A program made the position numbers and the translations under genes. The notes beneath the pieces were generated by a model. It worked only from the letters and a program-made list of their open reading frames with translations. It was not told where the DNA came from and made no database searches. DNA of 25,590 bases from positions 1-25,590 of the forward strand of contig CAZEES010000019.1 of NCBI GenBank assembly GCA_964511265.1, read 5' to 3'. Positions 7,809-14,955 of this stretch are shown here, in pieces. This stretch comes from Nitrosopelagicus sp964511265 (GTDB taxonomy: Archaea; Thermoproteota; Nitrososphaeria; Nitrososphaerales; Nitrosopumilaceae). Positions within the stretch are counted from its first letter, which is position 1. The number at the start of each line of letters is the position of its first letter.

Positions 7809-9611
7809 ATGGCACAACAACTAAGACCATCAAAACCGGCTGATAAACAGCCCAAGATTGATTGGTCCAGAAGACAAGAAGCAGAAAATTTTGCTGAAAC
7901 GGTAAAGCTATTTCGTCAAGGCAAAATTGATCCGGACATGTTCCGTAGATTTCGTTTGCAACATGGTGCTTATGGCACTCGCATGACGGACGATTATGCA
8001 ATGGTACGAATCAAAGTTCCTGCAGGACAAATTTATCCTTACCAATTAGAAAAAATTGCCCAATTAAGTGAGATGTATTCTATTGGCAGTGCACATTTTT
8101 CAACTCGTGAAAACATTCAGCTTCACTGGGTAATTCTTGAAGATGTTTCTGAAATAATGCAATCTCTCACTGATGTTGGTATGACCTCGCGTGAAGCATG
8201 TGGAAACACTGTTCGAAATGTTATGTGTAGTCCTTTGTCAGGCGTTTGTAAAGATGAAATATTTGATGCAACTCCTTATGCTCTAGCAATTGCAAAATTC
8301 ATGCTCAGAAATCCCATATGTCAAGGCCTTCCACGAAAATTCAAATTTAATTTTACATGCTGTGAAAAACATGGAATGATTCGAATTGTTGATGTTGGTC
8401 TTTTACCTCAAATACAAGAAATTGATGGAGAACAAAGAAAAGGATTCAAAATTTTCTTAGGCGGTGGACTAGGAAATCGCTCATTTGTTGGTCATCAATT
8501 AGAAGATTTTACCCCTGTTGAAGATCTACTTTACACTTCGATGGCTGTGATTAGAATATTTGATAGATTAGGTGATAGAAAAAACATGGCAAGAAATAGA
8601 ATGCGTTATTTGGTGAATGATATGGGCTGGGAAAAATTCCAAAACCTTGTTCTAAAAGAACGAGCTATTGTAAAGGCTACACAATCTGTAATTGTTAAAC
8701 TAAATGTTGATGACAGCATTAATGAAATAAAACGACCAATTTCTATTAACGACGAATCTGTTTCTATCCCTGATGGATTTGCAAGGTGGCAAAAAACCAA
8801 TGTTGAAAAACAATCGCAAGATGGATTTAACTCTGTATTTATTGGATTAGAATCTGGTGATATTACTGCTAATCAATTACGAATTGCTGCAGAACTTATC
8901 CGTGATTACTCTGCAGAAGGTTTTGCCAGGAATGGATTTTCACAAAATATTGTAATTCGTTATGTTCATGATGATGATCTTAAATCGTTGTACTCAAAAT
9001 TACTTGAAACAGGTCTGGCAAAGACTGGCTCATTGACTATGGCATCTGCAGTAGGCTGTTCTGGCACTACTTCATGTAATCTCGCATTAACAAATTCCCA
9101 TCGTTTGGCAAAAGAAATACAACGAAAATTCTTGGAATTAAAATTAGATGAAGATGATGACTTGAGAGACTCTAGTATCAAAATTAGTGGATGTCCCAAT
9201 TCTTGTGGACAGCATGAAGTTGCAACAATTGGCTTCTATGGTGGAGGTGGCAGACATGAAACCAATATGTTCCCAAATTATACGATGTCCTTAGGTGGTA
9301 GATTTGATCAAGGTGCAATGCTTGGTCATCACACAGCTCGTATTCCTGTAAAACGTGTAATTCCAGTAATTCTCAAAATTATTGAATTATACAAAGAGAA
9401 TAAGCAATCTGATGACACTCTAGATAAGTGGATTAATAGAATTGTTAATGGAAACGAATCCTCTAAAATCAAATCTGTTGAAGATATCAAAAAAACAATT
9501 AGCACTTTTCTAATTCCTCCTAAGATTGAAGACGAACCAGAATTCTATATGGATTATGGAAGTGACACTAGCTATCATACAATAACTGGAAAAGGTGAAT
9601 GTGCAGCATGA
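7809..9611 (+). CDS. Siroheme [4Fe-4S] sulfite/nitrite reductase
   Basis: A 600-residue assimilatory reductase of the nitrite/sulfite reductase family, moving six electrons (probably from ferredoxin) to sulfite or nitrite. Two ferredoxin-like half-domains are visible: the first with HFSTRENIQLHWV and ACGNTVRNVMCSPLSG, the second beginning near residue 335. The cluster ligands are C417, C423, C462 and C466 (CSGTTSC and GCPNSCGQ, that is C-x5-C then C-x3-C), which bridge to siroheme. The GCPNSCGQ form leans towards NirA-type enzymes, while the coupled rhodanese and the thi4/tusA surroundings favour sulfite, so I leave the substrate open. The frame is open from a TTG at 7746, but the ATG at 7809 has a TATA-like CTTATAT at 7777-7783, about 29 bp upstream. 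The stop overlaps the next ATG (ATGA). Confidence 0.93.
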   Translation: MAQQLRPSKPADKQPKIDWSRRQEAENFAETVKLFRQGKIDPDMFRRFRLQHGAYGTRMTDDYAMVRIKVPAGQIYPYQLEKIAQLSEMYSIGSAHFSTRENIQLHWVILEDVSEIMQSLTDVGMTSREACGNTVRNVMCSPLSGVCKDEIFDATPYALAIAKFMLRNPICQGLPRKFKFNFTCCEKHGMIRIVDVGLLPQIQEIDGEQRKGFKIFLGGGLGNRSFVGHQLEDFTPVEDLLYTSMAVIRIFDRLGDRKNMARNRMRYLVNDMGWEKFQNLVLKERAIVKATQSVIVKLNVDDSINEIKRPISINDESVSIPDGFARWQKTNVEKQSQDGFNSVFIGLESGDITANQLRIAAELIRDYSAEGFARNGFSQNIVIRYVHDDDLKSLYSKLLETGLAKTGSLTMASAVGCSGTTSCNLALTNSHRLAKEIQRKFLELKLDEDDDLRDSSIKISGCPNSCGQHEVATIGFYGGGGRHETNMFPNYTMSLGGRFDQGAMLGHHTARIPVKRVIPVILKIIELYKENKQSDDTLDKWINRIVNGNESSKIKSVEDIKKTISTFLIPPKIEDEPEFYMDYGSDTSYHTITGKGECAA

Positions 9612-10405
9612 ATGATTCTGATATGCCGATAATTGATTCAAAGACTCTTCGTGAAAAAATTAAAGATAATTCAATTCGAATTGTTGATGTCCGAAGAGAA
9701 CAAGATTATCAGCAAGGACACATCACAAATGCGATAAATCTTCCCTTGGCAAAACTTCTTGCCGATGATAGTGCCGAATCCATTCAAAAGATTGCACAGG
9801 ATTTGGGAATATCTGATGAAACCTCTGTAGCAGTTTACGACGACACATTTGGTGCATTATCGTCCCGTGTTGTTTGGGCGTTACAATACATTGGACATCA
9901 GGATGCCAAACTGTTGGATGTGACATATTCTCAATGGAAAAGTCTTGGATTTGAGATTTCTACTGAAGTGCCTGAAATTGAATCTACAATTCACTCTGTA
10001 AAAATTAATCCTGAAATAATGGCCACTGCAGAATATCTTGAAAAAGTCAAAGAAAACAAAAATGTTGTAATTATTGATAATCGTGAACGACTAAATTTTC
10101 TTGAACAGCATATCCCTGGTGCGATAAACATCCCATACAGAACTCTTTCGACAGAAGGAAAAATCCTCAGAACAAAAGATGGCATGAAAAACCTCCTAAA
10201 AAACAGAGGAATCTCTGAAGATGCGGAAATTATTACATATTGTGGAAGTGTTGGTACCTTGTCTGGTCTTGCATATTATGCTCTCAAATCTGTTGGATTG
10301 CCAAATGTCAAGTTATATGTTCATTCATTTAAGGAATGGAAGAATCTTGAAAAGCCAATTGATAAACAAGAAAATGCCGATTATTGGGATCTTTCTGCAG
10401 AGTGA
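9608..10405 (+). CDS. Two-domain rhodanese (thiosulfate/3-mercaptopyruvate sulfurtransferase type)
   Basis: Tandem rhodanese protein of 265 residues that would move sulfane sulfur to thiol or cyanide acceptors. The first domain (about residues 5-115) has the structural motif IVDVRREQDYQQGHI but an Asp-containing loop (VYDDTFGALSSR) where the catalytic Cys would be, as is normal for the inactive half of two-domain rhodaneses. The second domain has IIDNRERLNFLEQHIPGAINIP and the active loop TYCGSVGTLSG with Cys212. The ATG at 9608 overlaps the upstream stop (ATGA), giving translational coupling to the siroheme reductase; an ATG at 9599 is also in frame. The pairing suggests processing of sulfite/sulfide-derived sulfur, for example thiosulfate, which is inference. 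Confidence 0.93.
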   Translation: MNDSDMPIIDSKTLREKIKDNSIRIVDVRREQDYQQGHITNAINLPLAKLLADDSAESIQKIAQDLGISDETSVAVYDDTFGALSSRVVWALQYIGHQDAKLLDVTYSQWKSLGFEISTEVPEIESTIHSVKINPEIMATAEYLEKVKENKNVVIIDNRERLNFLEQHIPGAINIPYRTLSTEGKILRTKDGMKNLLKNRGISEDAEIITYCGSVGTLSGLAYYALKSVGLPNVKLYVHSFKEWKNLEKPIDKQENADYWDLSAE

Positions 10406-10444
10406 CGATTTTATATACAAAAACTGAAAATTGATTATTATAAA

Positions 10445-10651
10445 ATGAAAGACATCAATGACATAATGCCAAAAGTCCCTGATATGAAATGGGGGGCGTT
10501 ACTTAACAAAAAACCAACAAATAAAAAAATTGAGGAATTAAATAATTTACTTCCACATAATGGACGTTGGCACACTGTCTATGAAGAAGATGACATATCA
10601 GTTATTGATGGTATTCCAATTATTAAAAAAGAAAAAGATTCTATGACCTAA
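10445..10651 (+). CDS. 68-aa hypothetical protein after the rhodanese
   Basis: A short soluble protein, not recognised. It is rich in Lys, Asp and Asn, with a Trp in MKWGALL and a second half (PHNGRWHTVYEEDDISVIDGIPIIKKEKD) that reads like a small beta domain. No cysteines, signal peptide or membrane segment. The ATG at 10445 has a strong TATA-like TTTATATA at about 10410-10417, centred about 31 bp upstream, so it probably has its own promoter although it follows the rhodanese by only 39 bp. Its stop codon directly abuts the stop of the convergent TPR gene. The promoter and coherent sequence support a real gene; a role in sulfur metabolism would be guesswork from position. Confidence 0.7.
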   Translation: MKDINDIMPKVPDMKWGALLNKKPTNKKIEELNNLLPHNGRWHTVYEEDDISVIDGIPIIKKEKDSMT

Positions 10652-11758
10652 TTAATTCTGTGCAACGTTAGCTCTTAACTTTTTTGTAACTTGTATCTCT
10701 ACTGTCTCAAAGAATTCAAGCATTTTCTTTTTGTGATCAATTAAATAGTCTTTACCTTTATCTTCCAATCTTATCTTGAATAATCTAATCTCTCTATGCT
10801 CTTCTAAAAATTCATCAATCATTTGTTGCCCACATTTTGCTGGATTGATAAACACATCAAAACTTTCAATTGTTTTCTCTACATCTTCATTTTCTATTGC
10901 AGTCATTGTTGTTTGAATTGATAATCCAACTTCTTTGAGATTCTTAACGGGTATCGGAACTTTGCCAACTTCTTTTGGTCCAAGCAATCCACGTTTCTTT
11001 GCACCAATCTTTTTTGCAACATCTGGAACCAAATCGTAAATAGGTATAATCTGATTAAATCCCTGCCTCTTTTCATTTTTAACAACAATTCCTTTCAGAA
11101 TTAATTCATCTAATCCCTTGATGGCATCTTGTTTTCCTAGGAATGTTGTCCAAACAATTGCTCCAATTGTATGATAACCTTGTCGTAATGATTCAATTAA
11201 TACAACTTCAATAATTCGTTTGAATCCCTCTTCTGATCTCACGTTTACAAAATCTTTGTCTTTTACCGCTTTTCTTGCATTTTTAACATCAATCTCAATT
11301 GAGCGTTTTAGTGCTTCCAGGGAATCTGGTACTTGGTTTAACATTGAAAGATAACACGCCTTGTTGTACCATGCCATTCCATATGTTGGGTCGGAGTCGA
11401 TTGCTTTTTCTACGCAATCTAGTGCTTTTGCGTAATTCTTTTTTTCATAATTAACCAGTGATTTGAGATTCCATGCTTCTGGATTCGTTATATCAATATC
11501 TAAAATCTTATCATAAACTCTCATTGATTCTGAATAGTCCTCTAGATGGAATCTTGAATATCCAAGTTTGAGCATCACTTCAACATCATTTGGGTCTGCT
11601 CTCAATATCATCTCAAAATTTCTTACTGCTTCTTCTAATTTTTCATCAGCCATCAAGTTGATGCCTTTTTTGAAAAGCCTATCTCGTTGATAATTTACAT
11701 TAGTTAATCCTGTCTCTTTTTTTGTACTAAGAGATGTGTCTTTCTTTTCATCTTTCAT
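10652..11758 (-). CDS. TPR-repeat protein with unique C-terminal region
   Basis: A 368-residue soluble protein. Residues about 25-165 contain at least three to four tetratricopeptide repeats with the usual pattern (LFKKGINLMADEKLEEAVRNF, MLKLGYSRFHLEDYSESMRVY, AWNLKSLVNYEKKNYAKALDC, AWYNKACYLSMLNQVPDSLEA, each followed by a D/E-x-x-P/N-type turn). TPRs form protein-binding helical arrays. The C-terminal 200 residues are not TPR; they contain a helical stretch (EVVLIESLRQGYHTIGAIVWTT) and a basic region (KKIGAKKRGLLGPKEVGK) of unknown function. No signal peptide or membrane segment, so cytoplasmic. It is divergent from the collagen-like gene across a 109-bp gap, with a TATA-like element at 11781-11790 for this gene. 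Confidence 0.85.
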   Translation of the reverse strand: MKDEKKDTSLSTKKETGLTNVNYQRDRLFKKGINLMADEKLEEAVRNFEMILRADPNDVEVMLKLGYSRFHLEDYSESMRVYDKILDIDITNPEAWNLKSLVNYEKKNYAKALDCVEKAIDSDPTYGMAWYNKACYLSMLNQVPDSLEALKRSIEIDVKNARKAVKDKDFVNVRSEEGFKRIIEVVLIESLRQGYHTIGAIVWTTFLGKQDAIKGLDELILKGIVVKNEKRQGFNQIIPIYDLVPDVAKKIGAKKRGLLGPKEVGKVPIPVKNLKEVGLSIQTTMTAIENEDVEKTIESFDVFINPAKCGQQMIDEFLEEHREIRLFKIRLEDKGKDYLIDHKKKMLEFFETVEIQVTKKLRANVAQN

Positions 11759-11867
11759 ATAGTAAATCTTACATTTAATGGATAAATATTAAGCTGCCAT
11801 TTTTAACAAAATCACGCCTAAATGGCTAGAAAATCTAATTAAATACTAGATATTCAAAGAAACGATT

Positions 11868-13139
11868 ATGCCTTCATCTGACCATATTTCTGTTAGAGGA
11901 CAATCGCCATACAAGCAAAAAAATGGTGTCTTTGAAGTTGAATTTGCTATCACTGAAGCAAAACCTTCTGATGAACAAATTGCCCAAAAATCCTTTCTTC
12001 CAATATGGCGTGAAAAATCTCATCTCACTATCAAAAATGGAGACTTTGAAACTACCTTAGGCTCTTCATCTAACCCACTACCCGAAAAAATTTCTACATT
12101 CACTAGTGTCTGGATAATTCTAGTTGATCAATTTTCACCTGTAGGAACTTCATTTGAATTTCAAGTTCCTGAAACGATGAGACAAATTCCTGATACGCCC
12201 AAATCTGATTCAAAACCATCTAAAGCAAAATCATCTTCCAGATCTCTCCCTGGATCAAAAGGTCCTCCTGGCCCTCCTGGTCCTGAAGGTGACAAAGGTG
12301 ACAAAGGCGACAAAGGTCCGCCGGGTGACAAAGGTCCTGGAGGCGATAAGGGTGTTACCGGTGACAAAGGTGACAAAGGTGACAAAGGTCCACCCGGTAC
12401 AAAAGGTGGTCAAGGTGACAAAGGCGAGAAGGGTCTCACTGGTGACAAAGGTGACAAAGGCGAACAAGGTGGACGTGGACTTGTAGGCGACAAAGGTTCC
12501 ACTGGTTCACAAGGTCCTTCTGGAGATAAAGGATTAACTGGTTTACGTGGTGACAAAGGCGAAAAAGGTCCAACCGGTCCACCTGGTGTTCAAGGCGACA
12601 AAGGAGTTCCAGGTCCTGTTGGTGAAAGAGGCGACAAAGGAGTTACTGGTCCGATGGGTGAAAAAGGTCCAACCGGTCCACAAGGTCCACAAGGCGAAAA
12701 AGGAAAAATTGGAATCACAGGACCGATTGGTGAAAAAGGTCCTCGCGGTCCACAAGGTCCGCCCGGTGATAAAGGACTGACTGGCGTTCCTGGTCCTCAA
12801 GGTGATCGTGGAACCCTTGGTCCTCAAGGTGAACAAGGTCCTCCAGGATTAACTGGCGACAAAGGCTCTCGCGGTCCTCAAGGAATTCAAGGTCCTCAAG
12901 GTGAACAAGGAAAACAAGGTCTTCAAGGTCCTTCTGGCGACAAAGGCTCACAAGGTCCTCAAGGTCCTGTAGGCGACAAAGGTCCTCGCGGTCCTCCCGG
13001 TCCTCCTGGTGATAAAGGTCAGAAGGGTGGAATGTCTGAAGAACAAAGACAATTATTCAAAGATATGCTTGACATTTTAGTTAGAAAGGGTATCATTTCT
13101 CCTGAAGAACAAATTGAGTTACAAAGTCATTTGTATTAG
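11868..13139 (+). CDS. Collagen-like Gly-X-Y repeat protein
   Basis: A 423-residue protein in three parts. Residues 1-128 form an N-terminal region with beta-like strands (HLTIKNGDFETTLG, VWIILVDQFSPVGTSFEFQVP) ending in a Ser/Lys/Pro linker. Residues 129-386 are 86 consecutive Gly-X-Y triplets without interruption; by my count 21 are GDK, 5 GEK and 9 GPP. Residues 387-423 are a short helical tail (EEQRQLFKDMLDILVRKGI). Such arrays form collagen triple helices; without prolyl hydroxylase, stability would come from Pro and from Lys-Asp/Glu salt bridges, as in bacterial collagens. No signal peptide or transmembrane segment is visible, so location is unclear. A TATA-like TTAAATACTA at 11839-11848 sits about 25 bp before the ATG. 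Codon choice resembles the neighbours. Confidence 0.93.
   Translation: MPSSDHISVRGQSPYKQKNGVFEVEFAITEAKPSDEQIAQKSFLPIWREKSHLTIKNGDFETTLGSSSNPLPEKISTFTSVWIILVDQFSPVGTSFEFQVPETMRQIPDTPKSDSKPSKAKSSSRSLPGSKGPPGPPGPEGDKGDKGDKGPPGDKGPGGDKGVTGDKGDKGDKGPPGTKGGQGDKGEKGLTGDKGDKGEQGGRGLVGDKGSTGSQGPSGDKGLTGLRGDKGEKGPTGPPGVQGDKGVPGPVGERGDKGVTGPMGEKGPTGPQGPQGEKGKIGITGPIGEKGPRGPQGPPGDKGLTGVPGPQGDRGTLGPQGEQGPPGLTGDKGSRGPQGIQGPQGEQGKQGLQGPSGDKGSQGPQGPVGDKGPRGPPGPPGDKGQKGGMSEEQRQLFKDMLDILVRKGIISPEEQIELQSHLY
12252..13025 (+). repeat. Collagen-type 9-bp periodic coding repeat (86 Gly-X-Y codon triplets)
   Basis: This stretch has strict 9-bp periodicity, each unit beginning with a GGN glycine codon. GGTGACAAA/GGCGACAAA (Gly-Asp-Lys) is the commonest unit, clustered in the first half; GGTCCTCAA-like (Gly-Pro-Gln) units are commoner in the second half. 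GC content is higher than in the surroundings because of Gly and Pro codons. The near-identical units make this segment prone to replication slippage and assembly collapse, so the true copy number may differ. Confidence 0.95.
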
Positions 13140-13143
13140 ATAA

Positions 13144-13869
13144 CTAGTACAAACTTTCTGCAACTGTCCTGTATGGAACAAGCCATCTTTCATGATTACA
13201 TTGTGTACATTTGTACAACCATTTTCGTTTTTTTGTGACTACTTTTGGCATAACAACAACTTCATGTTTTGTTTTTGCCATACAGAAATCACATCTTCGG
13301 TCTTCGTATTGTTTTGGCTGATCATTCTCTTCTAAAAATTCTGCCAATTTCTTAAAATCATTTTTTAACTCGCCCACAAGTTCTTGGTTGTAAATTGTTG
13401 CAGCAGGATGAAATGTCACAAAAAATTTCTTTCCATCTTTCTCAACAATCTTACCATGATTCTTTGTTATCTCTTTTCCACCCAAAAGTGTACCATATGC
13501 TGTATTTCCCATAACACAGATAATCTTGGGATTGATTATCTCAATTTCTTGGTTGATAAAATCAATACATGCTTCTTCTTCTTTCTTTGATGGAACTCTG
13601 TTATTTGGCGGTCTACACTTGACGATATTTGTAATATAGACTTCTTCTCTTTTTATACCAGTATCTTCTAAAATCATATCCAATCTTTTCCCCGCCGCTC
13701 CTACAAATGGTTCTCCGTGAATATCCTCATTTCTACCCGGTGCTTCGCCAACAAAAATGACATTCGCATCAAATTTTCCTTTTCCAGGAACTGCATTTGT
13801 CCGTGTCTCACATAATTTGCATTTTTCACATAATTTGACTTTTTCAGCAATTGAATCAAGTTTCTGCAT
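13144..13869 (-). CDS. Family 4 uracil-DNA glycosylase with C-terminal zinc ribbon
   Basis: Removes uracil from DNA as the first step of base excision repair. Family 4 landmarks are GEAPGRNED (residues 41-49), FVGAAGKRL (55-63), NIVKCRPPNNRVP (81-93) and FHPAA (153-157). The Fe-S cluster ligands C14, C17, C85 and C101 are all present. Family 4 enzymes are usually about 190-220 residues; this one is 241 because of a tail with C193/C196 (CDFC) and C221/C224 (CTQC), a probable zinc ribbon. The ATG at 13867-13869 has a TATA-like element near 13889-13900. The gene ends 4 bp from the collagen-like gene's stop and is convergent to it. Confidence 0.94.
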   Translation of the reverse strand: MQKLDSIAEKVKLCEKCKLCETRTNAVPGKGKFDANVIFVGEAPGRNEDIHGEPFVGAAGKRLDMILEDTGIKREEVYITNIVKCRPPNNRVPSKKEEEACIDFINQEIEIINPKIICVMGNTAYGTLLGGKEITKNHGKIVEKDGKKFFVTFHPAATIYNQELVGELKNDFKKLAEFLEENDQPKQYEDRRCDFCMAKTKHEVVVMPKVVTKKRKWLYKCTQCNHERWLVPYRTVAESLY

Positions 13870-13949
13870 TGTATTATTCTTGAAATCACTAAATAATTAA
13901 TCTAATTTCATACTAACTAGTCCGTTTAGACTTTCTCACCGTTTTTCCT

Positions 13950-13970
13950 TAGACGTTAATGTTCCAAGTC
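13950..13970 (+). repeat. 21-bp imperfect direct repeat, left copy
   Basis: Begins TAGACGTTAAT and ends AAGTC. It matches 14591-14611 at 19 of 21 positions in the same orientation. It lies upstream of the two small membrane-protein genes, and the other copy lies directly after them. Whether it is a regulatory site or the edge of an inserted segment is not clear. Confidence 0.6.
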
Positions 13971-14042
13971 GAATTAGTGACTAGAAATGAATTGGACATA
14001 TCCAAATGGATAAAGAATAGGATACCGAGCATACTATAGAAA

Positions 14043-14324
14043 TTGAATAAATTACGAAGAAACCAAATCATAGTGGGAATTGTTAGCATTTTGATAATAA
14101 TTGCAGTTCTTGTAAACATGGAGGTTGACGAACAAAACAAACTTGATAAAATTGTAGAATGTCAGGCAATCATTAGTGAGCATTTGGATAATCCTTGTGT
14201 TGATGATGATCAATGTGAGAAAAGACAAGAAGCTGAAGAACAAAAATGCTTCGCTGAATTTGATGAACTGACACGTAATGAACCCAAGTATGATAACATG
14301 AAGATCATAGCACGTTCTCCATGA
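14043..14324 (+). CDS. 93-aa single-pass membrane protein with acidic Cys-containing tail
   Basis: Unknown protein. Residues about 8-26 (QIIVGIVSILIIIAVLVNM) form one transmembrane helix after a basic N-terminus (MNKLRRN), so the C-terminal part would be outside the cell. That domain is acidic and has four cysteines (VECQ, NPCVDD, DQCEK, QKCFA) that could form disulfides. The start is a TTG at 14043; no in-frame ATG precedes the membrane segment, and a weak TATA-like GATAAAGAAT is centred near 14014. The topology makes a real small surface-anchored protein more likely than a chance frame, though the non-ATG start lowers confidence. It lies inside the pair of 21-bp direct repeats. Confidence 0.6.
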   Translation: MNKLRRNQIIVGIVSILIIIAVLVNMEVDEQNKLDKIVECQAIISEHLDNPCVDDDQCEKRQEAEEQKCFAEFDELTRNEPKYDNMKIIARSP

Positions 14325-14387
14325 CCTTGAATTTTGAAGAATAATACAGGATGTTCTTCTTAAATTATTGTAATAGTTAGGTAGTAC

Positions 14388-14588
14388 GTGAATCAAATTG
14401 CATTTACAGGTATGATTGCCTGTTTTGCAATAGGGCTTTTGGTATTAGTTGCTGGTGTATTTTTGCATACGACAACATTATTCGATTACAGTCTTCACAT
14501 ATCTATTGGAATACTCCTGATTTTGATTGGACTTGTATTAAAATTTGTAAAAACTTGGGATTGGAAACAAAGATTTTCAGATCAATAG
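14388..14588 (+). CDS. 66-aa two-helix membrane protein
   Basis: Unknown small integral membrane protein with two hydrophobic helices, about residues 5-26 and 35-53, separated by a short polar loop (HTTTLFDYSLH), then a charged tail (KTWDWKQRFSDQ). The GTG start at 14388 has an AT-rich TATA-like TTAAATTATT at 14360-14369, about 24 bp upstream. Second of two small membrane proteins between the 21-bp direct repeats; the right repeat copy starts two bases after its stop. No family recognised. Confidence 0.65.
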   Translation: MNQIAFTGMIACFAIGLLVLVAGVFLHTTTLFDYSLHISIGILLILIGLVLKFVKTWDWKQRFSDQ

Positions 14589-14590
14589 AC

Positions 14591-14611
14591 TAGACGTTAA
14601 TATTCTAAGTC
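14591..14611 (+). repeat. 21-bp imperfect direct repeat, right copy
   Basis: Begins TAGACGTTAAT like the left copy at 13950-13970 and differs from it at two positions. It lies two bases after the stop of the 66-aa membrane protein. Confidence 0.6.
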
Positions 14612-14688
14612 AAGAAATATTCACTGAAAAATTCCATCTGTTGCAATATTGGTGAAATTGTCTAATCCGATATGTTAGGGTGATATTA

Positions 14689-14838
14689 CTAATCTAAACT
14701 CATCTGCGATATTGCAGGCAAGGTAAAAAAATACTCATCTTCAAACTCAAAGTCCGTTTCACCTCTTTCTCTTAATGATTCAAAGTAATTATTACAATCT
14801 GAGTGAAATTGTAAATTAGCATTATTTTGAATTGTCAT
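14689..14838 (-). CDS. Possible 49-aa protein or gene remnant
   Basis: The minus strand reads ATG at 14836-14838 to TAG at 14689-14691. The peptide (MTIQNNANLQFHSDCNNYFE, continuing SLRERGETDFEFEDEYFFTL and ending PAISQMSLD) has a protein-like mix of residues. The same frame stays open upstream of the ATG for about 16 more codons with a coherent sequence (ILTKPDKRIVLDRLI) but no usable start codon before a TAA. That pattern fits either a short real gene or the C-terminal remnant of a longer decayed one. No good promoter was found at the expected distance. Low confidence. Confidence 0.35.
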   Translation of the reverse strand: MTIQNNANLQFHSDCNNYFESLRERGETDFEFEDEYFFTLPAISQMSLD

Positions 14839-14955
14839 TATTAACCGATCTAAAACAATTCTTTTGTCTGGCTTTGTGAGAATAATTTGTTACTTGTGTG
14901 GAATGTTTTATGCATTAAAAGAATCACATAATAGAACCAAGACTAAATCCCATTC

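Larger units (their letters stand above)
14589..14955. other. 367-bp gap between genes: repeat copy plus a possible small minus-strand ORF
   Basis: This stretch holds the right 21-bp repeat copy, a possible 49-codon ORF on the minus strand (14689-14838), and a TATA-like CACATAATAG near 14923-14932 about 28 bp before the ATG of the ATPase gene. I see no tRNA or other RNA gene in it. Confidence 0.6.

Noticed and set aside
12161..12951. Open frames on both strands inside the collagen-like gene
   Set aside because: They are by-products of the 9-bp periodic repeat, which keeps all frames free of stops; their products are low-complexity repeats.
12252..13025. Regular repeat array resembling CRISPR
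   Set aside because: Period is 9 bp, in frame with Gly-X-Y codons, with no unique spacers of 30-40 bp and no cas genes.
11868..13139. Recent foreign origin of the collagen-like gene because of higher GC
   Set aside because: The GC rise is explained by Gly and Pro codons; the non-repeat ends have the same AT-rich codon choice as neighbours and a native-looking TATA box.
13950..14611. Insertion sequence or transposon between the 21-bp direct repeats
   Set aside because: No transposase or integrase and no terminal inverted repeats were seen; only the direct repeat is reported.
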